A stretch of DNA of 64,000 nt, from NCBI GenBank assembly GCA_031002005.1, contig JARYHS010006964.1:6200001-6264000 (forward strand), in the 5' to 3' direction. Source of the DNA: Vandiemenella viatica (lineage: Eukaryota > Arthropoda > Insecta > Orthoptera > Morabidae). The notes below the pieces were generated by a model. It saw nothing but the letters and a program-made list of their open reading frames with translations. It did not search any database and was not told where the DNA came from. Each line of letters begins with the position of its first letter. The first letter of the stretch is position 1. A program made the position numbers and the translations under genes. Of this stretch, positions 21,281 to 33,439 are shown in pieces.

Positions 21281-22112
21281 GGTTTTTTGTGACTGCAAAA
21301 AACACAAATACGCCACTGAGCAGCAACGTTCTACTGCAGAATTTCAAACCATCAGAATAGAGGAGGAAAAAGTAACTCACGAAAAATCTTATACAGAGTC
21401 TTGGTATCTTAAACGTCATCAACGGATTCATTTAGGTGAACGCCCATTTTCTTGTGATATTTGTGGTAAATCATTTACAATGTTTGGTATTCTGAAACGA
21501 CATAAGCGAATTCATTTGGGTTTACGACCATTTGCTTGTGGGATTTGTGGTAAATCATTTACACAGTCTTGTAACCTTAAAACACATCAGCGGATCCATT
21601 TTGGTGAACGCCCATTTAACTGTGATGTTTGTGGGAAATCATTCACAACATCAGGGTCTCTTAAAAGTCACCAGCGGATTCATTTAGGTAAACGTCCTTT
21701 TTCTTGCGAGGTTTGTAAAAAATCTTTTACTGAGTCTGGGCATCTGAAACGTCATCAGCGGATACATTTGGGTGAACGCCCATTTTCTTGTGACATTTGT
21801 GAAAAGTCGTTTACACAGTCTGGGGCTCTTAAATGTCATAAACGAAGTCATTCAGGTGAACGACCATTTTCTTGTGATGTTTGTAAAAAATCTTTTACTG
21901 AGTCGGGGCATCTGAAACGTCATCAGCGGATACATTTGGGTGAACGCCCATTTTCTTGTGACATTTGTGAAAAGTCGTTTACACAGTCTGGGGATCTTAA
22001 ATGTCATAAACGAAGTCATTCAGGTGAACGACCATTTTCTTGTGATGTTTGTAGAAAATCATTTACACGTTCTAATTATCTTAAAATTCATAGGAGGATT
22101 CATTTAAGTTAA
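21281..22112 (+). CDS. C2H2 zinc-finger protein, last exon with eight fingers
   Basis: The exon begins after the acceptor TTTTCTATTTCTAG with one base completing the codon of the upstream exon, then VFCDCKKHKYATEQQ. A degenerate finger without its Cys pair (SYTESWYLKRHQRIH) is followed by eight canonical C-x2-C-x12-H-x3-H fingers joined by Kruppel-type linkers (HLGERPFSC, HSGERPFSC). Helix residues -1 to 6 are, in order, MFGILKR, QSCNLKT, TSGSLKS, ESGHLKR, QSGALKC, ESGHLKR, QSGDLKC, RSNYLKI. Such arrays bind specific DNA in the nucleus, often as repressors or insulators; no effector domain is visible. Fingers 4-5 and 6-7 are a near-identical 168 bp tandem duplication. The frame ends at TAA where the linker codon GAA would be expected. 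There is no usable ATG in this segment before finger 1, which supports the spliced model. Confidence 0.88.
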
Positions 22113-22770
22113 TGCTCATTTTCTTGTGATGTTTGTGGTAAATTTTTTACTGAGTCTTTCATTCTTAAACGTCATCAGCGGATTCATGTAGGAGTACACC
22201 AATTTTAATATCACACTTGTGTCGATTTATTTACATTGTTTTGTAGTCTTAACCGTCATCATTTGATCTTTGGATTAATTCCCATTTGCTTGTTGAGCTT
22301 GTGGTAAATCATTAACACATTCTGAGGATCTTTAAAGTCAGCATCTAATTCATCTGAGTCAGAAAACCTTTTTTTTTGGTGAAATTTTTTATGTGGTAAA
22401 AGTTTCTTAGAAAGTACTATTTAACTTTTTCAAATGAAACCACAATTTCCTGTAAGATTTGTGGGATATCTTTCATACACTCTTGAAATCTTAAAAATTA
22501 TTACAATGTTGTTTCAAATTTTAACATAAAATCTCTTAATAGATCTGATTGTACTATAAGGCATTCCAATACATTTTCTTATGATGTTTTAGAAAATCAA
22601 TGTACACTGTTAGTGTCTCTTAAAAACATCAGAATACTTTTGTGATTGTTAAAATTTTCTTGTAGCATTTGTGTCAAACCTGTTTACATATAGGGTGTTT
22701 TAAAAGTATAAATTATGTAGGTATATGTCTCTTTTGTGATGTTTTTTGTAAAATGTTATATGTGTTTTAG
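22113..22770 (+). pseudogene. Eroding zinc-finger array beyond the stop codon
   Basis: Directly after the stop, in the same frame, lies a finger with all four ligands: CDVCGKFFTESFILKRHQRIH, ending at a second stop (22206-22208). Further units at roughly 80-100 bp spacing still show the linker-plus-CxxC DNA signature with increasing damage: CVDLFTLFCSLNRHH, then ACGKSLTHSEDL flanked by stops, then FSCKICGISFIHS, then TTTTCTTATGATG and TTTTCTTGTAGCATTTGTGT. These would now lie in the 3' UTR. They show that the array was once longer by several fingers. Confidence 0.82.
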
Positions 22771-24689
22771 TTCTTAAATGAAAATGCAGAAATTCTAGTA
22801 TATGGAAATTGCCTTGAAAATTGTGTTTGTGGTTTAAACACAGTTAAAAAATGCTGTACATTCATATTCAACTATGAAGTTAATGGAATTATCTAGTGTT
22901 TCTGAAAGTAATATAATGCTTTCATCTGATATACATATATTTTTTCTTTGAAGTATGTAAATACATTGTAGAGTATGCTAGAACATAATGCAACTAGATT
23001 ACTTGTTATGTTTTATTTATTTCCTATTTCAGTCTTAGTGGTTCAAAGGAATCAGGATTATGGATTATTTTGTTTAAATTTCTTTAAACCACTTTTCTAA
23101 TCTCTGTATAAATTAGTGTAAACATTGAGGTAAAATTTGTCTGACCTGCCCATTCAGTTTATAAGATCATGTAATACTCTTATTTAGTTTTAATTGGCTT
23201 TTGTATGGTAATATCTGGTATTTGTTGGCATAAGTAATGTTATTGTTGGGTCATTATTACTTTAAGAGGTAATTTTTACAATTGTATTTTTGTCTCATCA
23301 GAGTAATCTCTGAATGAAAATATTGTGTCAATTGTATTATTTTGAAGTTTTATTACCGTGTAAAAGTTATATATAGGTATATTGTAATTTCTAAATTTTA
23401 ATTTATTATTGTTATAAATTCAAAACTTATTACTTTTTATTCAAGAAGACATTGGAATCAGTAGTCATAATGCTCCTTAGATTAAATTTTGTGTTGTATT
23501 TATTGCTGGTATACAGTAACGTCAATTATTTATATAGTGTATACTAATTCATTATTGAAGTGTTGTTTTCTCACTATCAAGTGTAAGGTTTTGATTCACT
23601 GAAAATAAATGCTGTCTCCAACCTGATAGTGAAACCATTTGTTTTTATTTTTTTTTATTTTTTTTTTTTTTGTAGAAGTTAGATGGTCAATACAATATTC
23701 AACTTACCTTACTCCAAACAATAACCTGTTGAAATAAATATTTATCAGGTTACTGTCTTAGCTTCGGTATGACACAGTGTCTGATGAATACAGCGGAGGT
23801 TTCTGCTGAAACGTTGTATGCTGAGTTGTACGATGAGTTAAGTAAAAATATTATCTAGCAGAAAACCCAAAAAATGTTTATTTCATTAATACGCCGGGAA
23901 AAACTTAATTCCCTCAATAACCTGTTATTCGTCTAACATATTGAGATGATGTCCTGACAGTTTCGAACTGTACAAAGAATTTGCTATTCAATGCAGCCAT
24001 CAACCATATAGTATTTATTACAGCTTTTAAATAAACCACAATATTTAAACATTTAAATAAACCTTTTCCAGGGCGCAGCTTTAAATTAGTATTATGGTTC
24101 CAAGCTTCCAAAAGATGCCTACCTCGATTCTCTATAATTTCAAATCCTGAGAAACAGGATTTTTCAATTTAGCCCCTAATATACTTTGAATATAAAATTT
24201 GGATAATGTATTTATGTCTTTATTTCTATATTTGTACTGCACCTTGCACCGCTGGCACCTGGGAAGCATTTCTGTTTGTAATGAAGCATTTATGTGTGGA
24301 AGTTTATTTGCCGATAGATTACGTCACAACATGACTAAGTAACATGCCGATTATGAAATCAGTCTAAATTACTGATAATAACTAAATTCCTGATACTTTA
24401 TATTTTAAGAAAGGTTTCAGTTATCATTCTAGTCCAGACTGCACTCCAACTTAACCTAACCATACTTTCACAAAATCAAATCTTCAGTCACATGCGCACT
24501 GATACTATAACTGTGCCGCATTTATCGCCACATAAACTTGACTCACATTTACATAATCCAGTGGTGGAACGAACAGGTTATCAGTAAATCATATCATGCC
24601 TTATCACTCCAATTTGAACCTTTTTTTACAAAAAAAGAAACACTCTGAATAGATACATACATCAAGTATTTATGTTATTATATTATTTG
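22771..24689. other. 3' flank of zinc-finger gene, no further gene seen
   Basis: AT-rich. AATAAA-type polyadenylation hexamers occur, for example near 23603 and 23738; which one is used cannot be told. A T-rich tract lies at about 23641-23672. I recognise no coding sequence. Confidence 0.4.
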
Positions 24690-25455
24690 TGCATTTCAAT
24701 CCCTAATGGTACGAGGGAAAAAGAATTCATATAAGAATCAGTGCGGCACCTTATTTCTGTAATTTTATCTTTCCTGTCCATCCGACTCAAATATGTTGAT
24801 ATTTCACTACACTACACTACACTCGTAAGTGAAAGTGGGAGTATGCATTTTTACCAATAAGTTTATATGAAACGTGTGTTCTACCAGAGACTCCCAGCCT
24901 AGTCTACTAATAAGTTCTGTGACGCTTTCATAAGGACTGTAGCAAGCGGTCACGAATTGAGCGGTTCTTCTCTGTGCTTTCTCTATACTTTCGATCAACC
25001 CTTTACGAAACGGATCCCAAATGGCTCAACAATAGTCCAAATGTGGACGCTCAAGAGATTTGTACACTATCTTCTTTGTTTGTTCGTTTCAATTTTTCAA
25101 GATTCGACCTATGAATCGCAGCCTAGAATTTTCTCTACCTGCTAACGAATTAATGTATCATGTTCCTTTGTACTGTTACTCCCAAATATTTCATAGAATC
25201 TACCATATCAATAACTGTATTGTTTAACTCGTATTTCTGATCAATTTAATTATTTTTTAGCTATGCTCATTGTCTTGCACTTTTTACAATTTAGAGTAAG
25301 TTGCCACTAAGCGCACCATGCCAAAATAACATCCAGATCACGCTGAATTTCTAAGCAACCGGCCATATTTCTTATTTCCCTATAAATAATCGCATCATCA
25401 GCAAACAATCTAAAAAGGCTTTTCACTTTGTCTCCGAGATCGTTTATAAAAATTA
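24690..25455 (-). pseudogene. CR1/L2-type LINE fragment, family of the 5962 copy
   Basis: On the minus strand FINDLGDKVKSLFRLFADDA gives RT block C with an intact ADD. Further along come QRRTAQFVTACYSPYESVTE, LISRLGWESL and FFPRTIRD at the 3' side. The YSPYESVTEL motif ties it to the element at 5962-7885. It lacks the endonuclease and the first RT blocks, and has stops and frameshifts. Confidence 0.8.
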
Positions 25456-26399
25456 AGATTCATAGAAACTATAAGAGATTTGGAAAACTTCTTGCAACAC
25501 TCTCCGAAATGACATGGATAGTTTAAGTAAATGCAAATCGGAATGTAAATGAAACTAATGATGATTTGCCTTATTTTGCAGCCTATTGTCCAGCATGGTT
25601 ATTACTAAAGAATACAAGTTAAATTATATTTTTCAAATTATCGTTTCATACTTGTAAGCATATTCATAATTTATTTTTCTTTCTGAATACAATTTTTATA
25701 CGTTCATTTTGCAGGAGAGAAATGGATAGTGCGGTTGCAGCTAAAGCTTCTGGATGTTACTTTTACATGGAATCGTAGTGTATTTCCTATTTAACGATGA
25801 CGATATAAATTTTTTATTCGCTTCTAAATTTTGACTGCAGGTATACAGAAATCGTATTTATATGTTATTGGATCGAGTGAGAACATACAAGCATTCACCG
25901 ACGTTTTTTACTGTGTTCGAGTTTCAAAATTCTGAGCAATTTGGCAGAAAAGTGTGCAGTCAGCTACATGTAATAACTTTGAAATCAACGAACCACAAAT
26001 CCCTCATAAGCTTAAAACTCCCATTGTCTCTACAAAGGTAGAAGCGAAAATATCCGATTCGAAACACCTCAACATTTTTTTTTTCGTAAATGTTATATTG
26101 AAGTTTATTATCATGTACTCTTGTCTTTAAAGAGTGATTCCACAACTATTCCACTGCTTCTTAAAATCATTAGAATGATTCGCTTTGGGACAGACCGCAA
26201 ATATTGAAAGAATTGTATATTTCTGTAATCATGATAATTACGTACTAAGAAAAATTTCTGAGTGATAGAGACATGTTTTGCAACTTGAGATGCAAGATGA
26301 GAAGGCAAAAAAAAAATATGAGAGGGGTTGTAGATATTTCACAAAAGTGCAAACAGCCTGGAAGAATCATACCAGAGTAAGTGTACTTCGTTGGACTAG
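25456..26399. other. No feature recognised
   Basis: AT-rich spacer. It may include degraded hAT sequence upstream of the fragment at 26400, but no motif supports this. Confidence 0.35.
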
Positions 26400-26775
26400 T
26401 CACGATTACTGGGTCGTTCTGTACGAATGAACGGAGTTTTCGTCTTCACCAACTCAAGACATACTCAGGACCGACAATGTTTCAAGACAGGCTCAATTAT
26501 ATCGCAATGTTGCATGTATATGGTAATCTGACAGATGAACAAGATTTGGTAAAATTGGTTAATCAGTTCATTTCCAAACAAGCAAAGCGCAGTACACGTT
26601 TTGCGTTTTGTAATTAATGTTGAATAGTTATTTCAAAATATAATTTCTGTATAAAAATAAATGTCATTGAATTATGTCTTAAAATTTTATTTTTTTTAGT
26701 TTTTATCCGAATTATTTTCTCTTATTTTCAAGGGAAACTCCCTCCCCCCCCCCCCCTCTAATTGCCTGACTACCC
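26400..26775 (+). pseudogene. hAT (ZMYM1-like) transposase C-terminal fragment
   Basis: The frame RSFRLHQLKTYSGPTMFQDR continues LNYIAMLHVYGNLTDEQDL. This is the C-terminal dimerisation helix region of ZMYM1-like hAT transposases (F-S-x-L-x-x-I-K-T-Y-L-R-S-T-M-x-x-x-R-L is the family pattern). A stop follows at 26617, then a C-rich stretch and TTGCCTGACTACCC, similar to the C-rich ends of such elements (compare 59990). Everything upstream of the C-terminus is lost. Confidence 0.65.
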
Positions 26776-27099
26776 ATTTGGACTGAACACGAAACGCAGC
26801 CCCTGGTGCCAAATGTTCCTAAAACAAGCGCAAGCTACTCTTTAATTACAAATGTCAAACACTACTTGTCTGTTTTTACTTTTAACTATTATCTCAGGTC
26901 TGTGATAACAATAATTGAGAATATGATGGAACTAAGAAAATTGAAAAAAAAGTAAAGGGGCTGGATGTAGATAATATTACAACAGATGTCTTAAGGATAG
27001 CAAGAAGTTACATTGTATCTTATCTTGAATGTTTTTTTTTTTTTTTTTTTTTTTTAATTGAATTTGGATACTTGCTGCTAACCAGAGGACTGGAAATGT

Positions 27100-28036
27100 G
27101 TGATAGTAGTGTAGGTTCATCAAGGAGTGGTGAGAAATAGGGTCGAAAATTATAGGCCAATCAGTTTGACATCAGTGGTGGGTAAATTAATGGATAAATT
27201 GATGTGAAACCACATCAGAATTGTTTGTGAGGAGCATAAGTGGTTTTCAACTAGGTAACATTGTTTTAGGCAAGGATATTCAAGCGAACATTAGTTAGTA
27301 GGATATATACAATATATTTCTTATGAAATGGACAAATTGATAGTGTGCTTTAGACCTTTCAAATGCCTTTGATAGAGTGTTGGTAAATAAGGTAGAAACT
27401 ATTGGAGAAGATTTGAAAGTGATTTGCTGGGTAGAAAAATTCAGGGTAGGAAACGCAGTATCAAAGGAAACGGTAGTGAAAATGTGAGTGACACAGTGTG
27501 GTGCATTGTTTACATATATCATAACGATACATAAAAGGATCTAAACGGTAAACAGCTGCAGGGTGATCTGGAGAGGAGATCTAGTTGGGCTGACAAACAT
27601 GGGACGAAGATAAATTCATAGAATTGTCAACTTATTAAATACACAGATAAAAAAAACTAAAGATTTATTATGATCATGAAGAGGAGAAAGAATTGATTGT
27701 TGAAGTGTTGAAAGGTAAATATCATGGCATAATATATAATAACAATCTCAACTGGGCAGGAAACGTTTGACAGCTAGTGGTTTCAAAATCCTGCAGTTGT
27801 TGAAGAGAGTGATGAGGGGATGTACAAATGAAGTAAAGGAATTAGGTTACAAAAATATTGGTCAGACCATTGCCTGAATATAGTGGAGAAGTATGGGACC
27901 CACATTGTGGGTATCAAATACAAGAGTTAGAGGCGCTGCGAAGAATGGCTGCTAGATTTGTCTCTAGACATTACCGCAGAACGCAATCAATTGCCGAGAT
28001 CATAAAAGAGCTGGTATGGGGTTCATTTTACGAGTG
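27100..28036 (+). pseudogene. CR1/L2-type LINE, heavily decayed, cut by gap
   Basis: Plus-strand pieces read ENYRPISLTSVVGKLMDKL at about 27150 (RT block), a degraded AFD region, SWADKHGTKINS, and after 27850 VRPLPEYSGEVWDPHCGYQ with RMAARFVSRHYRRTQSIAEI and KELVWGSFYE. The last motifs match the family at 8736, 41301 and 63490. Many stops and frameshifts occur. The sequence runs directly into the gap, so the 3' end is unknown. A T-rich stretch at about 27033-27055 lies just upstream. Confidence 0.75.
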
Positions 28037-29036
28037 NNNNNNNNNNNNNNNNNNNNNNNNNNNNNNNNNNNNNNNNNNNNNNNNNNNNNNNNNNNNNNNN
28101 NNNNNNNNNNNNNNNNNNNNNNNNNNNNNNNNNNNNNNNNNNNNNNNNNNNNNNNNNNNNNNNNNNNNNNNNNNNNNNNNNNNNNNNNNNNNNNNNNNNN
28201 NNNNNNNNNNNNNNNNNNNNNNNNNNNNNNNNNNNNNNNNNNNNNNNNNNNNNNNNNNNNNNNNNNNNNNNNNNNNNNNNNNNNNNNNNNNNNNNNNNNN
28301 NNNNNNNNNNNNNNNNNNNNNNNNNNNNNNNNNNNNNNNNNNNNNNNNNNNNNNNNNNNNNNNNNNNNNNNNNNNNNNNNNNNNNNNNNNNNNNNNNNNN
28401 NNNNNNNNNNNNNNNNNNNNNNNNNNNNNNNNNNNNNNNNNNNNNNNNNNNNNNNNNNNNNNNNNNNNNNNNNNNNNNNNNNNNNNNNNNNNNNNNNNNN
28501 NNNNNNNNNNNNNNNNNNNNNNNNNNNNNNNNNNNNNNNNNNNNNNNNNNNNNNNNNNNNNNNNNNNNNNNNNNNNNNNNNNNNNNNNNNNNNNNNNNNN
28601 NNNNNNNNNNNNNNNNNNNNNNNNNNNNNNNNNNNNNNNNNNNNNNNNNNNNNNNNNNNNNNNNNNNNNNNNNNNNNNNNNNNNNNNNNNNNNNNNNNNN
28701 NNNNNNNNNNNNNNNNNNNNNNNNNNNNNNNNNNNNNNNNNNNNNNNNNNNNNNNNNNNNNNNNNNNNNNNNNNNNNNNNNNNNNNNNNNNNNNNNNNNN
28801 NNNNNNNNNNNNNNNNNNNNNNNNNNNNNNNNNNNNNNNNNNNNNNNNNNNNNNNNNNNNNNNNNNNNNNNNNNNNNNNNNNNNNNNNNNNNNNNNNNNN
28901 NNNNNNNNNNNNNNNNNNNNNNNNNNNNNNNNNNNNNNNNNNNNNNNNNNNNNNNNNNNNNNNNNNNNNNNNNNNNNNNNNNNNNNNNNNNNNNNNNNNN
29001 NNNNNNNNNNNNNNNNNNNNNNNNNNNNNNNNNNNN
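28037..29036. other. Assembly gap, exactly 1000 N
   Basis: A run of exactly 1000 undetermined bases, joining two contigs that both end inside repeats. Confidence 0.99.
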
Positions 29037-29464
29037 CTTGTAATCTCAAGCTTACTGGCAATAAAAATTATTATTATATCATATGCAAGAATTTACACTT
29101 ACGGAATCATCAACACAGTTAACAAGTAGTCATTTGGGTATCCTAACTAAATCATGATTACATATTTCCATGGATAGATAACAACTAATACCTTAAGTAA
29201 GAATATACAAATAGCAAAACCCTAAAATATGTATCTGTACACTCTTTACTTTGAGATGAGATGCTTGGACAAAAATAGAGAGGCAAATAGATGGCCAGAA
29301 TTTTTGTTTGCATCATTTTTTCACACTGACAAGCGGAAACTCAAATTACACATACATGGACAATACAATACAATACAAAACATTCATTTTCCATTGATCC
29401 CAAAATAAGAGACTGGCTGGCTCTGTGGGTTGTGGAAAGTTGTCAATTTACAGATAAACAGTTG

Positions 29465-29722
29465 CATAACAAAATAATAAGTACACCACTAGATGTACAG
29501 TCACAGCATACAAGGTACATTAAACACTTCCATTACAAAATAATACATACACCAGAAGATGTACAGTCATAGCATATATGGTACACTAAAAAAAAGGTTC
29601 ATAACACAATAATACAGACACCACACGATGTATAGTCGTAACATACATGGTACCATAAACATTTTCGTAACAAACTAAATACATACACCAGGAGATGTAC
29701 AGTCATAGCATACATGGTAATT
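29465..29722 (-). repeat. About 66 bp tandem repeat, four copies, in LINE 3' UTR
   Basis: Four diverged units share the pattern ACAC-CA-GATGTACAGTC-TAGCATA-ATGGTAC (plus-strand reading), spaced about 62-68 bp. They lie between the ORF2 stop and the 3' end of the CR1-like element. The same region is deleted in copy B. Confidence 0.8.
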
Positions 29723-29759
29723 TAATTATGTAAACTATATTTACACAAGCTACGGGCAC

Positions 29760-32562
29760 TTATTTTTTAGATACCATAGAAATAAATTCTTCGACAGAGT
29801 AGAAGGAGTTGTCAGTTAAAAATTCTTTCAATTTTTTCCTGAATTTATTCTTATCATCTACTAGACACTTAATATATCTGGGAAGCATATTGAAGATATG
29901 TATCCCTGATTATTGAACCCTTTTATTGAAAAAATGACAGTGACTTGTAAGTCTTGTGAAGATCATTTTTACTTCTAGTGCCATAATTGTGTATTTTAAT
30001 ATTTGTTTCAAACAAAGTATAATTTGTGACTACAAAGGACATTAAATGTGTATATATACTCAGACGCTAATGTTAAAATCCCTAACTTCTTGAACAGCTC
30101 TCTACATGAGGTTCTATTGCTAAACCCACACATAATTCTTATTACACGCTTTTGGGCTCTGAACACTTTGTCTCTATGGGTAGAATTGCCACAGAATATT
30201 ATTCCATATGACAATAAGGAGTGAAAATAAGCAAAATAAACTAGCTGCCTCATACGGAGATCACCTAAAGCTGAAATTGTACGAATTGCAAACGTGGCTG
30301 CTCCCAATCGCTTTAGTAAGTCAGAAACACGTACTTTCCAATTTAAATTATGATCCATATACAAACCTAGAAATTTCACATTCTCTACCTCTTGAATGGA
30401 CTGGTCTGCAAATTTTATGTCTATATCAGGTGTTAATATGTGTGATGTACTGAATTGCATATACTGAGTTTTATCAAGGTTTAAAGACAAGCCATTAGCT
30501 GTAAACCATTTATTAATCAGTTCAAAGACATAATTTGAAAAATATTCTGTAGATAAATCTGGAGTGTTTTTAATTCCTCTGTTTGTGTCATCTCCTAATT
30601 GGACAAATTTTGAGTTCTTAGATGAAACACAGGGTAGATCATTTATATATATTAAAAACAATAGTGGCCCCAATATAGAACCCTGAGGTAGTCCACATCT
30701 GATTAATTTCCACTCAGAAAACAGTGGACCTCTTAAGGCAGCCTTAAATTTCTCCATTGACACTTTCTGTTTTCTATATAGAAGGTAAGAACTAAGCCAT
30801 TTATTAACAATGCCATCTATACCATAATACTTAAGTTTCTGTATCAGAATTTTATGATCTACACAGTCAAATGCTTTAGATAAGCTACAAAAAATTTCCT
30901 CAGGAATTGATCATTTATTCCTTCTAAAATATTGTCAGTGAATGAAAATATAGCTTGTTCTGTTGAATGGCCCTTTTGAAAATCAAATTGTGATTTAGTT
31001 AGAATATTATTATTTTCAAGGTGTTCATAAACTCTATTGTACATTGCTTTCTCAAAAACCTTGGAGAAGGCTGTTAGTTATGAAATTGGTCGGTAATTCG
31101 ATACTTCTGCCTTATCTCCCTTTATATCGAGTGGTTTAACTACAGCATACTTAAGCCTTTCTGGAAAAATACCCTCAATTAAAGATATATTAAACAGATA
31201 ACTTAGTATATTACTTAATTCTGTGGAGCACAATTTAATTAATCTGCTGGAAATCCCATCATAACCACTTGAGTATTTGCTCTTAAAGGATTTGATATTT
31301 TTCTTATTTCTTCTGGAGTATCTAATTTTATAGACTTAGAGTTAAATTTTTCTTGGAAGCCTGTTATCGCAAAATCCATACTGTGTGTCACTGAGCTATT
31401 AGCAGTCAACTTATCAGCAACAGATAAAAAATGTTTATTAAAATTATCAGCAATTGAAAAATTAGATTCTACTGAATTTTCTTTGACAAAAATATCATTA
31501 CTTGTTTGATTACTCTTTCCTGTTTCCTTTTTTACAATGTCCCATATTGTCTTAATTTTATTTTCAGAATCATGAATTTTATTTTTGCAGTACATACTTT
31601 TGGATTGTTTAATAACCTTTTCAAGTATTTTGCAGTACTGTTTGTAATGTGTTTTAACATTAGCATTCTCACTGTTCCTAGAGGCAATATACAACTTCCC
31701 TTTATTAATGCATGATGCTCTAATGCCAATAGGTATCCAAGGCTTTTGTTCTTTATGAGAAGCACGACACTTTTTCAAGGGGAAGAAACTTTCAAAGTAA
31801 TTTAATACAATGCTACTAAAAATGTTGTATTTTTCATTCATACCTTGAGCACTGTAAACCTGTTCCCAGTTGTGGTATTCAGGCACTTTCTAAAACAAGT
31901 AACCGACTCATCATTTATTACACACTGGAGTTTAAAAACATTACTCTTAGTGCTAGTTCCTATTGAAGTATTGATGGTTAATAACTGGGCATCGTGATTC
32001 TAAAGTCCATTGATGGATGGCTAGATGGTAAAACTGAATTTTGAGGTATCTAGGAAAACATGGTCTATAGCTGAGTGACTATTATTCATTATTCTAGTTG
32101 GAAAATTAACTACCTGAGTTAAATTGAATGAACTGACTAATGATTCTAACATGACTTTACAGGGTAAGTTATTTAGAAAATCTACATTAAAATCACCACA
32201 TACAACTATGTTGACAAGTTTTCTGCTTAAAAATGTTAGTAAGAGTTCAAACTGGTTCATAAAAACATAAAAGTTTCCCGATGGTGCTGAAAACTGCAAC
32301 AATTTCTAACATAAGTGACAACTCCTCCTTTCTCCAAGTTCATTCTACAATAATGAGAGGCTAAATTAAAGTCAGTTACATTTGACATACCTATTCCTGA
32401 AGTTATGTGGTGTTCAGACAAGCATAAAACATCAATTCTATTGATATCATTTAATTCATTTATGTGGACTAGCAACTCATCCACTTTATTTGTTAACCCT
32501 GTGATATTCTGATGTAATAAATTAATCCCTACACAATTTTTAATTGTGGTATCTAAACTCAT
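29760..32562 (-). pseudogene. CR1-like LINE ORF2 copy A: endonuclease plus RT
   Basis: Starts MSLDTTIKNCVGINLLHQNI. Endonuclease motifs follow: the LHQN Asn, CLSEHH Glu, GGVVTYV, VVCGDFNVDFL and SAIDHVF. The last catalytic motif, normally SDH, reads stop-Asn-His (TAG AAT CAC at about 31997-32005), and copy B has the same lesion. RT blocks include QFDFQKGHSTEQAIFS, SKAFDCVDHKILI (frameshifted), CGLPQGSILGPLLFLIYIND and LGDDTN for the F/YADD box. The C-terminal region holds SLLSYGIIFCGNST, RVIRIMCGFSNR, then HNYGTRSKNDLHKTY in another frame, ending at 29760. The enzyme would nick DNA and copy element RNA, but at least four frame breaks make it dead. Confidence 0.85.
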
Positions 32563-32641
32563 TATTATTTAAACTAATTTCTTTTAAAACTCTCTGCCTA
32601 ATACATGATCCTAATCTAAAAATGGAGCTGCCCTAACAACA

Positions 32642-32775
32642 TTAACAACAGGATATTTTTTCATGTAAACTTGTGGCCCCAATTAATTGTTTTGCTATGA
32701 GGTCTGAAAGAACCCCCTTCCCTCTACTATTGAGGTGTAGGCCATGCCTAGTATAACCCCACCTATCAATAGGTA
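32642..32775 (-). pseudogene. CR1-like ORF1 C-terminus (esterase block V), copy A
   Basis: The minus strand reads DRWGYTRHGLHLNSRGKGVL followed by SDLIAKQLIGATSLHE. In SGNH esterases the last block carries the catalytic His (here within RHGLHLN). It is in frame with the PHD-esterase fragment that ends at 36979 once the R1 insertion is taken out. Copy A has lost 9 bases relative to copy B at the junction, and a 1-base insertion that brings an early stop at 32642-32644. Confidence 0.82.
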
Positions 32776-32944
32776 TTATTTATTTATTTATTTTCCCATA
32801 TACAACATAGCCCAGCACCTAGTATCTAATCTGGGCCCTTATTTCCATTCTTTTACATTTACATATATTTGTATTAACATATCAACAAAGAATGCAAGAA
32901 AATTTTGATTCAATTTCCAATCTCTATTACATCTACTGTTATTA

Positions 32945-33045
32945 AACAGCATGGGTACCACACCACTACTACATCTACTACTACTGCTATTGTCCCTAAT
33001 ATTACTACTACTAATACTACTATTACCACCACCAATTTTTACAGC
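32945..33045. repeat. Trinucleotide-rich (ACT/ATT)n tract in R1 3' UTR
   Basis: ACC/ACT/ATT triplets run through the R1 3' UTR (ACCACACCACTACTACATCT and onwards). The same tract is present in copy B at 53995-54085 with length differences. Confidence 0.75.
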
Positions 33046-33439
33046 CGCACTTCGGTCCACTAATGTTCATTTTTTCTTAATGTTGAGTGCCTTCCAATGG
33101 TAGAGTCCCCCGGAACCGGCAGCAAAGTCAGCCGCCCAGGCCATCAAGAGTTGACCTCCTGGAATACCAAGACGGCCCCAGCTGTCGCTCAGAAGACGGC
33201 CTCTCTGGAGCACACTGAAGTTCCTTCGACGATTGATGTTGCTCATTGTTGTAGGATATCTTCCGTCAGTCCGGTGTTGTCAAAGCCAGACTTCCAGCAT
33301 CATTGTTCCCTCTGCAGTTGTTTCTGGAATTAGCTTCCTCTATTCCATGATTTGTAATTGTGTTCTCCTCTTCTGCTATCTGTGGCGTTTGATTTCGCTT
33401 GACATTTTTTTTTTATATAAATTTCTCCTTCCAAAATTT

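Noticed and set aside
29465..29722. CRISPR-like regular repeats
   Set aside because: The units are diverged tandem repeats without distinct spacers, in an animal genome and inside a LINE 3' UTR.
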